Below are positions 53,936 through 63,651 of a stretch of 64,000 bases of DNA, piece after piece. Below the pieces are notes generated by a model. It did no database searches. It was not told where the DNA came from and saw nothing but the letters and a program-made list of their open reading frames with translations. Position 1 is the first letter of the stretch; each line of letters begins with the position of its first letter. The translations under genes were made by a program, and so were the position numbers. The stretch is taken from NCBI GenBank assembly GCA_008330645.1, contig VLTN01000001.1, forward strand, positions 1,426,001-1,490,000. Direction: 5' to 3'. Source of the stretch: Cafeteria roenbergensis (lineage: Eukaryota > Sar > Bigyra > Bicosoecida > Cafeteriaceae).

Positions 53936-55464
53936 TGCGGCCACGCCAATTGACACCAACGGCGGCCGTTCCTCAAAAGCTGGCCCTAGCGACGAAGAAA
54001 CCACTGCTGCCGTGGCCACCGAGAAGGACAGCAGCGTGTACAGCGCCAGCGGCGTCGGAAGCGCCCGCAGCGGCGTGGCCACGGGGTTCGCGCGGTGGCC
54101 CAGCTCCGGCACCGGGAAGTCCTTCCAGCGGCCCGCCTTGCCATCCTTGCCGGCCACCCACAGCCGGCCCGGGCCCGCCACGATGTGCTTGGCCGCCTCC
54201 GGTGCCGGCGTCCTGGACATGCGTCGCCCGATCTCGCGCAGGTGGTGCAGCTGCGCCGCCCACGGCTCGAAGCTCTTGAGGGGCGGCACGATGCCGTACA
54301 CGATGGCGTCGTCCTCGCGCTCCTCGCAGAACGTGCCGAAGAGGCGGTCCCAGATGATGAGTGTGCCGCCGTAGTTGCAGTCGATGCACCACGGGTTGCG
54401 GCCGTGGTGCACCCTGTGGTGCGAGGGGGTGTTGAAGACGAACTCGATGGGCCAGGGGAGCTTTGGGATGTGACGGGTGTGGATCCAGAACTGGAACAGC
54501 AGGTTGACCGTCATGTGAGTCTGATGGACCTCTGGCGGCACGAGCAGCGCAAGAGGCAGAAAGCAAAGGATGTCGTCGAATCCTGTGATGTTCTGTCTGA
54601 GGGCAGTGGCCAGGTTGAACTCCTCCGACGAGTGGTGAACCTGCACACGCAAGGAAGCAGGAATGGGGCAGGGACCGAGCCTTTGCTGGCATGGGGCGGG
54701 AGCAGGGAGGCGCCCACAGCTGCAGCGCGACAGGCAGCAGAGCAAGTTCGCTCAGCCAGAGCAGCCCGTACCTGATGAATTGCCCAGAGCAGGTTGACTT
54801 CATGGGCCAGCCGGTGCGACCAGTAGAAGCCGATGTCCACCCCAACGAAGGCAACAACCCACATCAGGGCCTTGTTGCCGGAGAGGTCCACGACTCGAAA
54901 GTGCTCGTGAATGAAGCAGTACGGCACGAGCGTCAAAACCCTGCAGAAGCCCTCGGCGGCTTCGTGCAGCAGGCCAGCACTGAGAGAAGCAATTGTTGCT
55001 TGGTATGACCAGTGGCGGCGGCCTTGCAGCCAAGACAAAGCCATCTCCAGGGACACTGCCAGGAAAAAAAACGGCAGTGCCTCCTCGAACAGGGGCAGCC
55101 CGCCGAGCTCAACCGCGCCAGCTTCGTCGCGCTGAGGCGCAGTTTCAAGCCACTCATCGATCGCGCTGGTGAGGAGCGAGGTGGTGGGGAGCGTCAGCTT
55201 CCACAGGCTGTGATTGCTTGTGAGCGGAATCCCGGCGGGCGTCAGGAAGTTGAACGCGGAGAGAACAGCAAAGTTTCCGCCCCCTGCGGGACAGCCAGCA
55301 GCCAGCAGCCAGAACCGCCGCAACCACTCGCTCCGTTGCAGCTTGTCGGGCGGGGCGAGTGGCATCAATGGTTGCAAAGCTGCGGCCTCACCGGCGTAGA
55401 ACAGCGCGAGCAACAGGCAGGCCCACAGCGCCAGCTCCGCTGCCTGCTGCCCCACAGGCAGCAT
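53552..55464 (-). CDS. AGMO: Alkylglycerol monooxygenase-like, copy A, three exons
   Basis: A fatty-acid-hydroxylase superfamily membrane di-iron enzyme; AGMO cleaves ether lipids using tetrahydrobiopterin. Exons 55464-55392, 55283-54772 and 54640-53552 join in phase to 557 residues. The eight-His pattern is complete: HRLAHE, HQ-VHHSSEE (split by intron 2) and SHHRVHHGRN. Flanking family residues include CFIHEHFRVVDL, GVDIGFYW, FNLATALRQ, LLFQFWIHT, LIIWDRLFGTF and the final hydrophobic C-terminal domain as in human AGMO. Intron 1 (55391-55284) is 108 bp, a multiple of three, without a stop; it is inferred from the splice signals and from copy B, whose exon 2 has the identical length of 512 nt. 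Intron 2 has the only non-CGCAG acceptor (TGCAG). The protein ends ESKKRR. Confidence 0.92.
54015..54507. repeat. Gene-conversion block 2 in AGMO copy A (partner 56211-56703)
   Basis: About 493 bp nearly identical to copy B; I count two mismatches. It covers the third His box and most of the catalytic domain. Similarity drops sharply on both sides: 80 bp downstream differ strongly, and upstream the exon and exon 2 are clearly diverged. Confidence 0.88.
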
Positions 55465-55747
55465 CGCCGACCCCAGCACCACAGGGCCACCCGCGCCAGC
55501 CCCCCCTCCAGCAAAGCGCAACGCTCTGCTGGGGGTGGCAGGCGCGCGCGGAGTCCCCAGTGCTGTTTGGCGAATGCGAGTGTGCAGCCGGCTTCGAGGC
55601 AGTGCAGAGTTGCGTTTGACGTGTTCAGTTGCAGGCCAGTGTTGCAGTGAGGCGCGCGCCAAGCTCCAGGTGCACGAGTACGCCGGAAAAGCAGAAGCGC
55701 GGTCCACGGGCGGGCCAGCGGGCGGTCAGCGGGCGGCCAGCGGGCGG

Positions 55748-57869
55748 TCAGCGGCGCTTCTTGCTCTCCCCTGCCGCGGCCTTGGTCCGGGCCTCGAACG
55801 TGCGCTTGCTCGCCGCGCCCTGCTCGGCAAGGGCCAGGCGCCACGCCTCCTTCTCGGCCGCCGTCTCCGCTGCGTAGAGCGGGCACACCACCGCCGAGAG
55901 CGCCGCTTGCACCGCCAGCACCGCCAGCGCTGACTGGAGGCCCCACCCCAGCGCCTGCACGCGCTCGAGCGACAGCCAGTCCAGCGGGCCGTCGCCCTCG
56001 GGCGCGGGCCAGCCCATCGCGACCCAGGCGCAGACGGCAAGGGCGACGAGGGCGCGCGCGGGCTCGATCGCAGCGGCCGCCGGCGATCGGTCGTGCAGGA
56101 GGCCGATGGTCCACACCGCGCTGCCCACGAACGCGGCCACGCCGATGGCTTGCATGGTGGGGCCGCTGGCCGAGCTTGGCTGCAAGGCGAGGAACAGGAA
56201 CGCTGCGCCGGCCACCGAGAAGGACAGCAGCGTGTACAGCGCCAGCGGCGTCGGAAGCGCCCGCAGCGGCGTGGCCACGGGGTTCGCGCGGTGGCCCAGC
56301 TCCGGCACCGGGAAGTCCTTCCAGCGGCCCGCCTTGCCATCCTTGCCGGCCACCCACAGCCGGCCCGGGCCCGCCACGATGTGCTTGGCCGCCTCCGGTG
56401 CCGGCGTCCTGGACATGCGTCGCCCGATCTCGCGCAGGTGGTGCAGCTGCGCCGCCCATGGCTCGAAGCTCTTGAGGGGCGGCACGATGCCGTACACGAT
56501 GGCGTCGTCCTCGCGCTCCTCGCAGAACGTGCCGAAGAGGCGGTCCCAGATGATGAGCGTGCCGCCGTAGTTGCAGTCGATGCACCACGGGTTGCGGCCG
56601 TGGTGCACCCTGTGGTGCGAGGGGGTGTTGAAGACGAACTCGATGGGCCAGGGGAGCTTTGGGATGTGACGGGTGTGGATCCAGAACTGGAACAGCAGGT
56701 TGAACGCCTTGTGCGCGATGTGAACGTCGGGCGGCACGAAGAACGCGACGGGCAGGTAGAACACGAAACCGTCCAGGCCAGCGAACACCGTCTGTCTCAG
56801 GGCAGTCGCAAGATTGTACTCCTCCGACGAGTGGTGAACCTGCGACGACGCAGCGCGACCAAAGCCCGGGCCAGGCCAATGCGCAAGACTGAGCTGCAGC
56901 TCCCGCGCCCGTGCCGCCCGCGCCCGTGCCGCCCGCGCCCGTGCCGCCCGCGCCCGTGCCGCCCGCGCCCGTGCCGCCCGCGCCCGTGCCGCCCGCGCCC
57001 GTGCCGCCCGCGCCCGTGCCGCCCGCGCCCGTGCCGCCCGCGCCCGTGCCGCCCGCGCCCGTGCCGCCCGCGCCCGTGCGGCTCGAACGCGCTCTCAGAA
57101 GGCCGCGGACCTCACCTCGTGGAAGCCCCAGAGCAGGTTCACCTCGTGTGCCATGCGGTGGAACCAGTAGTAGCCAAAGTCAATGCCCACGAAGGCGACG
57201 GCCCACATCAGGGCCTTGTTGCCGGAGAGGTCCACGACTCGGAAGTGCTCGTGAATGAAGCAGTACGGCATGATCGTGAGCACCCGAAGCAGTCCCCCGA
57301 CCGTCTGGTTCAGCAGACCCGTGCTCAGCGATGAGATGGTCATCTGGTAGGAGAAGAACTTCTCGCCCTTGAGCGCGGTCAACACCACCTCGACGAGGAG
57401 AGCAATGAGGAACATCGGGAGGGCTTCGGCGAAAAAGGGCAGGCCGGCCATTTCGGCCGCCCCAGACGCATCCCTGTCCAGCGAGCCCACAGTTTGCGAG
57501 TTGAACTTGCGCGACGCGTGCTTGCTGAGCGGGAGGGCAAGCGTCCACAGCGCGTGGTCGGCGTCGGAAGGCAGGCCTCCCGGAGCCGCAAAATTGTACG
57601 CAGACACTGCCAGGAAGTTGAGCCCGCCTGCGTGCCCGGGAGCAGAGGGGCAGACCAGCGCGCAGTGTCCCCTATCGTTCTGACCCGGCAAGCCATTCCT
57701 GCGCTGGGCGGCAGCCCTTGCGCGAACTGCTTGATGGCCGAAGCTCGGTTCCCGCCAGCTTTCCACGGCGCGCCGTCGACGAACCGCGGCGCGGCCGCTC
57801 ACCAGAGTACGCCAGGGCTGCAAGAAACAGCGCCCACACAAGGGCAGCCACTGCCCCTCCCGAGGCCAT
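55748..57869 (-). CDS. AGMO: Alkylglycerol monooxygenase-like, copy B, three exons
   Basis: A tandem paralogue of copy A, same strand, 283 bp upstream of it. Exons 57869-57803, 57627-57116 and 56839-55748 join in phase to 556 residues. Its His boxes are intact: HRMAHE, HE-VHHSSEE (split by the same intron) and SHHRVHHGRN. Family residues include CFIHEHFRVVDL, GIDFGYYWFHRMAHEVNLLW and YNLATALRQ. Intron positions and phases equal those of copy A. The first two exons and the start of the third have diverged from copy A, while most of the last exon is almost identical. Intron 2 carries a 15-bp tandem repeat. The difference in the ligand-side N-terminal half may change substrate preference, which is inference. 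The first exon (22 codons) is the least certain part. Confidence 0.9.
56905..57080. repeat. 15-bp minisatellite in AGMO copy B intron 2
   Basis: About twelve near-perfect copies of GCCCGTGCCGCCCGC on the plus strand, filling most of the 276-bp intron. Copy A has no such repeat at the matching intron. Confidence 0.93.
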
Positions 57870-58484
57870 CGCTTCCGGGTGCTGCGCCGGAGTGCGGCTC
57901 GCCAGCTGCAACCGACGCGCTCGGGCAAGGGAACTGTCTGCAGCGGCGGAGCTCGAGGTAGCGGCTCAAGAACAGTGCGCCGCCCGAGTGCGCCTCCGGC
58001 ACCACGCCGGCGTCGTGCGGAACTTCCCATTTGACCTCCTGTCGGCAGCCATCGTCCAGCCCGCTCTGGCAGCTACGAAGAAGCATCCTGCTGCAATTGC
58101 CCGAGCAGAGCATTGGGAAGCAGATACTGGCGGGCAGTCTCCAACTCCCACTCCTGCCCCCCCCGTCAGTCGAGAGTGAGTGCGTCGCGTTCTCGACGTG
58201 GCGGTAGCCGCTCTTTCGTGCCGGGAACGTGGCGGATCGGTGCGGGGACCAGCGCGCCCATCGCAGTGAAAGCAGGCCGCCAGCGTGGGCTGGGCAAAGT
58301 CGCCGCTCCGCTGCCAAGATGCGTCGTGTCCTGCGCCTCACCCTGTGCGGGGCCCTCCTGACTGCCACCCAGCGACTGCCGCACCAACGATGCGCGCCGG
58401 TGTCTCCCGGCCACCCCGCGCGGGAGGCAAGGCCTCACGTCTGCTCCGCGACTCGCTGGTTTTTGCGCTTCGCGCAGTTGAGCC
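57870..58484. promoter_or_regulatory. Divergent region, AGMO copy B / four-TM gene 1
   Basis: A 615-bp region between the starts of two genes read apart. No recognisable protein. An acceptor-like CGCGCAG lies seven bases before the ATG of the plus-strand gene, so part of this stretch may be an intron in a 5' untranslated region. Confidence 0.4.
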
Positions 58485-59141
58485 ATGGCAGCGGTGACTG
58501 GCACGCCCGTGACAGCGCATTCGGAGCCGGTGCTCCCCCCGACACCGTGGGAATCTGCCGGCTGCCAGAAGACTTGCGCCACCTTGTCAAGACTGGGCGT
58601 GGGCGCAGACATGAGGCTGTGCTGCCGGCCGTGGACTCGCGACGAGCGCGTCCTCGCAGGCATCGCTCGATTCGTCGGCGAGTCAGCCATCAGTGCCCTT
58701 TTCGGCGTCGTCGCGATGCTTGTGAGCTGGTTTTGGAACGCGTCCGCCCTCATTGCCATTGCGATCAGCAGCGCCGTCGACCTTCTGCGCAACCTGGGGT
58801 ACTGCTGGCAAGCGCGCGCCGGCCTGAGCGGGCCGGGCGGGCTCCCTCCGTCGGTGTTCGTGACTTGGACCGTGAGCATTTTGCTCCACTTTGCTGCAAT
58901 CGGCTGTAGCTCCTATGTGATGAACGTGGTCGAAAACTTGGATGATGTCACTCGGGAGGAGGCTGAGCTGTTCGAGCCTCTGTTCTGGGCAGGGTGCATC
59001 TGCTCCATCGTCGGCCCCTTAGCCAGCGTCAGCGTGGCCCTCTCCGCGGCCGGTGACGTCAAGCCTCAAGTCGTGGCCGATTTCGCCCGCAGGACACCCG
59101 GAGAAGGCGCAACAGACACCCGGCCCTTGCTCAACGTGTGA
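58485..59141 (+). CDS. Four-TM protein of unrecognised family, paralogue 1
   Basis: 218 residues, single exon from the ATG at 58485 (context AGCCATGG). A Cys-containing N-terminus (WES-x-GC-x3-C, then LGVGADMRLCCRPWTRDERV) is followed by four hydrophobic segments: residues about 68-82 (ALFGVVAMLVSWFW), 85-98, 125-145 (VFVTWTVSILLHFAAIGC) and 165-188 (LFWAGCICSIVGPLASV). A conserved loop QARAGL-x2-PGGL-x-PSVF-x-TW lies between the second and third. It ends in a polar tail, TDTRPLLNV. The next gene on the same strand is clearly related, so this is a tandem pair. I know of no named family with this signature. The four conserved Cys at fixed spacing near the membrane could be lipid-modified or bind metal. 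Confidence 0.75.
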   Translation: MAAVTGTPVTAHSEPVLPPTPWESAGCQKTCATLSRLGVGADMRLCCRPWTRDERVLAGIARFVGESAISALFGVVAMLVSWFWNASALIAIAISSAVDLLRNLGYCWQARAGLSGPGGLPPSVFVTWTVSILLHFAAIGCSSYVMNVVENLDDVTREEAELFEPLFWAGCICSIVGPLASVSVALSAAGDVKPQVVADFARRTPGEGATDTRPLLNV

Positions 59142-59989
59142 AGCGAGCCCGCAAGGCCATGGCACGGCGAGCCGACCATTTTGCGCATGTGCAACGGGAC
59201 TGTGTCGGCCAGTCAGGCTGTCCTCACCGACCTCGGTTGGCCCGCTGGGTGCCAGCCGCGTGCCTGGTTCGCGAGCCCGAGGGGCCGCTGGCGCTGTGCC
59301 GTGCTTTTGCGCTTGAATGGCATGCGTTGGCTGGTCTGCGTGGTTGTATTGGGGGCGCGCGCGAATCAACGTCGTCCTGAATTCGAACGAGTGACGATCC
59401 TTGGCAGCGAAGGCAGGCCCCAAGGCCTTGCGCGGCCCCCACCCTCCCCCTCCCCGACGGGGTCGCCGACCGGCGTGTCCCCATCGCTTTGGCAAGCGCT
59501 CGCCGCTCGCCCCTCGCTCCTCGAGCTTGGCAAGCTGCCCGGGACAAGCCACGATGGGATATCGTGGCAGTTTCCCGACGGGTCTTCTGTCCGTGCAGAG
59601 CAACCGCCAAGTCCGAGGGACGCCGCCGGCACTCTCCCCACGGGCTGCGCTTCCTCGGCAAGTGCGTTTTCTGTCCTTGCGCGGTGTCCCGGCGCAGAGG
59701 GCGCGCGCGCGCGCGCACAGGCGGCGGTGGGGCCGGCATGCACGCCGCTCCGGGAGAGCCGCCGTCGCCGTTTGAAAAACCGCGCCGGGCTCGCCATGTG
59801 CCCGCCACCCAGTGGGAGATCTGTCATGACTCGCGCGCTGCTCGCCCCAGGGCTGGCATGGCGGCCCTCCCCCGACCACCGCGTCGGCGGTGTGCGTGCT
59901 CCTGCTTGCAGTCGCTGTGCGCTGGTGGCTGGGCGTCACGCCGTCGCTTCGGTGTGCTGCTGATACGCGCGTTTGGTTGCAGGACAGCG
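59142..59989. other. Intergenic region between the tandem four-TM genes
   Basis: 848 bp without a recognisable protein on either strand, although open frames overlap throughout. It contains a short alternating GCGCGCGC run at 59700-59716. It ends in an acceptor-like TTGCAG seven bases before the next ATG. Confidence 0.4.
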
Positions 59990-60625
59990 ATGGCAACAGC
60001 CTCTGGCACGCCCGTGCCGCAGAACTCTCAGTTGCAGCCCGCTCCCACCGTCTGGGAGTCGGAGGGCTGTACGGACGCGTGCAAAGTTATGTCACAGCTG
60101 GGCGTGGGCGCGAACATGCGGCTGTGCTGCCGGCCGTGGACTCGCGACGAGCGGGTTGTCGCTGGCCTCGAAGTTTTCCGGGCCGAATCTGCCATTGATG
60201 CCCTATACGGCGTCATTGCAATGCTAGTTGCATACTTTTGGGCCTTCACCGTGCTCATCGCCGTTGCGATCGTTTCAGTCGTCGGGCTGATGCGCAGCGT
60301 TGGGTACTTCCGTCAGGCTCGGGCCGGACTGAATGAGCCGGGCGGGCTCTCTCCGTCCGTGTTCACGACCTGGGCTGCCGGCATGGTGCTCCAAGCGGGC
60401 GCATTCGGCTGTGTGTCGTTCGTGCTGGATGTGATGCTCAACCTGGACTCGATCACGCTGGATGAGGCGCAGCTGGTCCTGCCGCTCTTCTGGGTGGGGA
60501 GCATAGGCACCATCCTCGGCCACCTGGCCAGCGCCTTGGTGGCGCACGACATCATGAAGCGTCTTGCTCCCGAGCCCGAGGATGGCCGCGTGGTTGAGAT
60601 GGCGGGCGAGCGCTCGCGTGCGTGA
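59990..60625 (+). CDS. Four-TM protein of unrecognised family, paralogue 2
   Basis: 211 residues from the ATG at 59990, a tandem paralogue of the gene at 58485. It has the same order: WES-x-GC-x3-C, LGVGANMRLCCRPWTRDERV, ESAIDALYGVIAMLVAYFW (TM1), VLIAVAIVSVVGLMRSVGY (TM2), QARAGLNEPGGLSPSVFTTW, MVLQAGAFGCVSFVLDVML (TM3), LPLFWVGSIGTILGHLASALV (TM4) and a charged tail. Spacing of the four N-terminal Cys is identical to paralogue 1, and the RLCCRPWTRDERV block is invariant, while the first 20 residues and the tail have diverged. The frame runs open upstream of the ATG, but the upstream part has no counterpart in the paralogue. Confidence 0.75.
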   Translation: MATASGTPVPQNSQLQPAPTVWESEGCTDACKVMSQLGVGANMRLCCRPWTRDERVVAGLEVFRAESAIDALYGVIAMLVAYFWAFTVLIAVAIVSVVGLMRSVGYFRQARAGLNEPGGLSPSVFTTWAAGMVLQAGAFGCVSFVLDVMLNLDSITLDEAQLVLPLFWVGSIGTILGHLASALVAHDIMKRLAPEPEDGRVVEMAGERSRA

Positions 60626-60772
60626 ACTGGCCGCCTCCGCCGACGACTGAGTGGTTGTGGCTGCTCTGCGACAAATTGCGAGCGCGCGCGCCGGGCGGAC
60701 GCAGAGCGGGCAGCGCGAGCACGGCACCCGCCCCAGAAGCAAGTGCGCGCACACCCGCCAGCTTGCCTTGCG

Positions 60773-62403
60773 ATGGAGCCCCGAGTTTTGTTCGGGGGGG
60801 GCGCGGCCACGCCGTCGGCGCAGGCTCGAGTGTCTCGAACGGTCGCCAAAACTCCCGCCGCCGTGAGGCTTCGGTACCTGACGCAGCAGCTTGCTACTCA
60901 CCGGGAGCGAATATCCGAGCTAGAGGAGCGCAACTCGGAACTGGAGGCGATCTGTGGGGGCTCAAAGGCACGCCTGGCAGCGGATGCCAGCTCGCACGAC
61001 CCGTTTGTGGCGGCTGCGCGCATCAAGTCGCTGGAGGCCGAGGTCTGGGCATTGCGGCAGGAGAAGCAGGACCTCCTGGCGCGTGCGCATGCTGCCGACG
61101 ACCGAATTGCCGAGCTGCGAGCGGCCCGCGGGAAGGCTCGCCGTTCCCCGTGCGGGCTGCTTTCGTCGCCCCTCACTCCCTCCCACGAGTACGCAGCCAT
61201 TCTGGCGGAGCTCGCTTCAGCTCAAGCTGAAATCGAGGCCGAGGAGTCCCACGCACGTTCGTTTGTCTCGCGCGAGAGAGTGCACGCCGAGCAGGAGGCG
61301 GCCGCGTCAGGCAGCAGGCAAGTGGTCGAGGCGGCAACCGCCTGTGGAGGCACACCGCCACGCAAGCAAGCGGAGGTCCTATCACCGGTGAAAAGGGCGG
61401 CCCAGCTGTGCCGCGAGGGAGAGTGAGCTTGCACCGCTTGTTGCAGGCTTCGTGTCTCAGGCCGCACCGGTCACGCTGGCAGTCGCGCGCGCGCCCGCCG
61501 CATTGGCGGACCTCCGCCGCACGAGCCCTTGTCCCACCCCAGTTGCTCATCAATCCGCCCTCGCCGCTGGTTTTCCGCCGCGCCAACGCAGCGGGAGGGC
61601 GCTGAAGCGACTCATCTTGCCCGCCGCGGCGGCGCGCCTCGTCCCGGGAGCGCACGCTGCAGCCGTGCAGGCCCTCGGCGGGAGGACGATGGTTCACCCC
61701 GACGCCCTGGTCAACACGACCTCAGGCGAGGCGCTGCTCCATTGCGCCTGCAGGGCCGGGCACACGGCGGCTGTGCGCGTGCTGCTGCGCTGCGGCGCCA
61801 ACGTGATGCTTCTCGATGTGAGCAACGGGCCGCGCGTGGCCGCGGCACGCCGCGGCCACCGCTCACGGTGGGGTGCCGGGCGCCGTTGGGCCCCCTTCTA
61901 GGACTTTGGCCCCGCGCCACACTGCGCCCGGAAGCGCCGAGCCAGCGCCACCGCAGGGCCGCTCGCGGCCACGGCCTCAGCCCCCACCCCCTCCCTCCTC
62001 TCTAATCCCCCTCCCCCTTCACCTGCCGGCGCCACCCCGGCCGCACCCTCTTCCGCAGGCTGCCGGAAGGACTGCCCTCGACGTCGCCGAGGAGGCCGGG
62101 TCCGACGACGTGGCCTCCTACCTGCGGACGAAGCGCGATCAGATGCGCGAGCTGATGCAGGCTGCGCAGCCGACGGCGCCGCAGCCGCGGGCGCCGCATG
62201 CTGGGAAACCCGGCCACCACCGCACCACGCGGGACCGCGTGCGAGCGCTGCGAGGGAGCCACGGCGCGCCACTGAGCCCGCTGCCTAACCGGAGCACCGC
62301 AGCCGGGCCAGCGAGGGGGTCTGCACTGCGAGCCAAGGCGGCCGCCTCGGAGGATGCCCGGGCCTCGGCCGCGGCCATGGCATGGGCGGCGCCCACGCTC
62401 TAG
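60773..62403 (+). CDS. Coiled-coil and ankyrin-repeat protein, three exons
   Basis: Exons 60773-61422, 61592-61817 and 62059-62403 join in phase to 406 residues. Residues about 35-105 are coiled coil (heptads through TQQLATHRERISELEERNSE and SLEAEVWALRQEKQDLLAR), and a second helical stretch runs about 138-185. The second and third exons carry ankyrin repeats: SGEALLHCACRAGHTAAVRVLLRCGANVMLLD, then GRTALDVAEEAGSDDVASYL across the splice. The C-terminal 90 residues are basic and low-complexity. The exon 1 to exon 2 junction is the least secure because it is not fixed by homology; it is chosen by phase and the CGCAG acceptor at 61587-61591. Such proteins are generic scaffolds, and I assign no function. 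It converges on TMEM17 with only 61 bp between stops. Confidence 0.7.
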
Positions 62404-62464
62404 GAGCTTTTGCACGGCAAGCGCTGTCAGGCAAAGCCCCTGCTTCTCCTGGCTGTAGGCAGAG

Positions 62465-63424
62465 CTAATCCTCCTTGAGTAATTCGGACCGTGAGCCGCG
62501 CCTCTCGGCCGGGAAGAGGGTTCGGCTGAGGCCGGTGCCCGCTGCGGACGCCACGTCCCCGATGCTGGGCTCGCCCCCATGGTCGAGCACGCCGTCTGGA
62601 AGTGGCGTCCTGTCCGAGCCTGCGTGTGACTGCCAGCTCGCTGGTGTGCCGGGCCCTTCGTCCGCTGCCGAGACCGCGCCAGCGCGGGCTGCGCCCTCCA
62701 CGTCTGTTTGGCACGCTCGGAAGAACTCTGCTGTTTGTTTCCTCATCAGCGCTCGCACGGTGCGGAACGAGACCACAGCCTCCAAGAGCAGAAACACCAG
62801 CTGGGGCGCAGCTGTCACGGCGTCTGCCGGCACGCGATCCACGGCGATGAAACCAAGGAGGAGCATGATAGGGATTTGCGGAAACACCGTGAGGAGCACG
62901 AAGGCTGCCAGCTCCGGCACTCGCTCGCGGAGGTTGCCTGAGAACCCCAGCCAAAGCCGAATTGCCTCGACCAGCACCCAAATTCCCGAAAAGATGGGCA
63001 CAATAAACTTCATGATCGGATTCATGTCGATGCCATCCACCTGCGATCAGAAAGAGGCGGCGCGAGCAGCGCAGGCGGTTTGCTGGCGGCCGGGGAGCGC
63101 GAGCCGGCTGCCAACGGCGCCGTTCCTGTCTGAGCTGCCCGCCTCACCTTCCAGATCACAAGGCCGGCGACGAAGACGGCGTGAATCAGCGAGTACAGAA
63201 AGTTATAGTACACGAGTTGCTGCAGCCCGGGGCTCGATGCCGGCTCGATGACTGCGAAAGACCGGCGCGAGGCGGCGCACGGGGAGCGCAGAGTTGCCCC
63301 GCGCAGCAGCTGCGCGTGACTCCCCGGGGGGCAAGCCGGCGAAAAAAGCACGTCGCCAGAAGGCTCTTTTGGCACCGCAAGGCTCGCCCCAGCCCCTCCC
63401 CCCGCCCTCACGTCGAACGCCCAT
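62465..63424 (-). CDS. TMEM17: TMEM17-like ciliary transition-zone protein, three exons
   Basis: TMEM17 is a four-TM member of the MKS/B9 complex at the ciliary transition zone. Exons 63424-63412, 63251-63148 and 63040-62465 join in phase to 230 residues. The membrane core is collinear with human TMEM17: LVYYNFLYSLIHAVFVAGLVIWK, then FIVPIFSGIWVLVEAIRLWLGFSGNLRERVPELAAFVLL, QIPIMLLLGFIA and LVFLLLEAVVSF. The block EAIRLxLGxxGNLxExVPELAxFxLL separates it from TMEM216 and TMEM80. The first coding exon is only 13 nt (MGVR plus one base), supported by phase and a GTGAGG donor. The C-terminal 80 residues are an extra hydrophilic tail. With IFT140 it points to a flagellated cell. Confidence 0.85.
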
Positions 63425-63651
63425 CTATGTTTGCACGCGCCGGAGGGCAGAGTGGCCAGGCGCGCTTGGCAGACGCGGAGAGCTCTGCTTCTGACTGCTA
63501 GCTGCCTGATGCGCAGCGATGCAACGAGACGCAGACGAGAGCATCACACATAACTTGACGAAGCACAGCACGCGGCGACGAAGGCACCGCAGCGAAGAGC
63601 CTCGAGGCCAGCGCGCGCGCACCCGGAACCACCAGCTTGCGGCGCGCACGG

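Noticed and set aside
14004-57080. CRISPR-like regular repeats in four places
   Set aside because: The units are contiguous, with no unique spacers, and lie in introns or coding sequence of eukaryotic genes; they are ordinary minisatellites.
1406-63424. Reassigned TGA codon, because many conserved blocks end in an in-frame TGA
   Set aside because: In each case the TGA is part of a GTGAG splice donor, and the protein continues in phase after a CGCAG acceptor. Real gene ends also use TGA, TAG and TAA normally.
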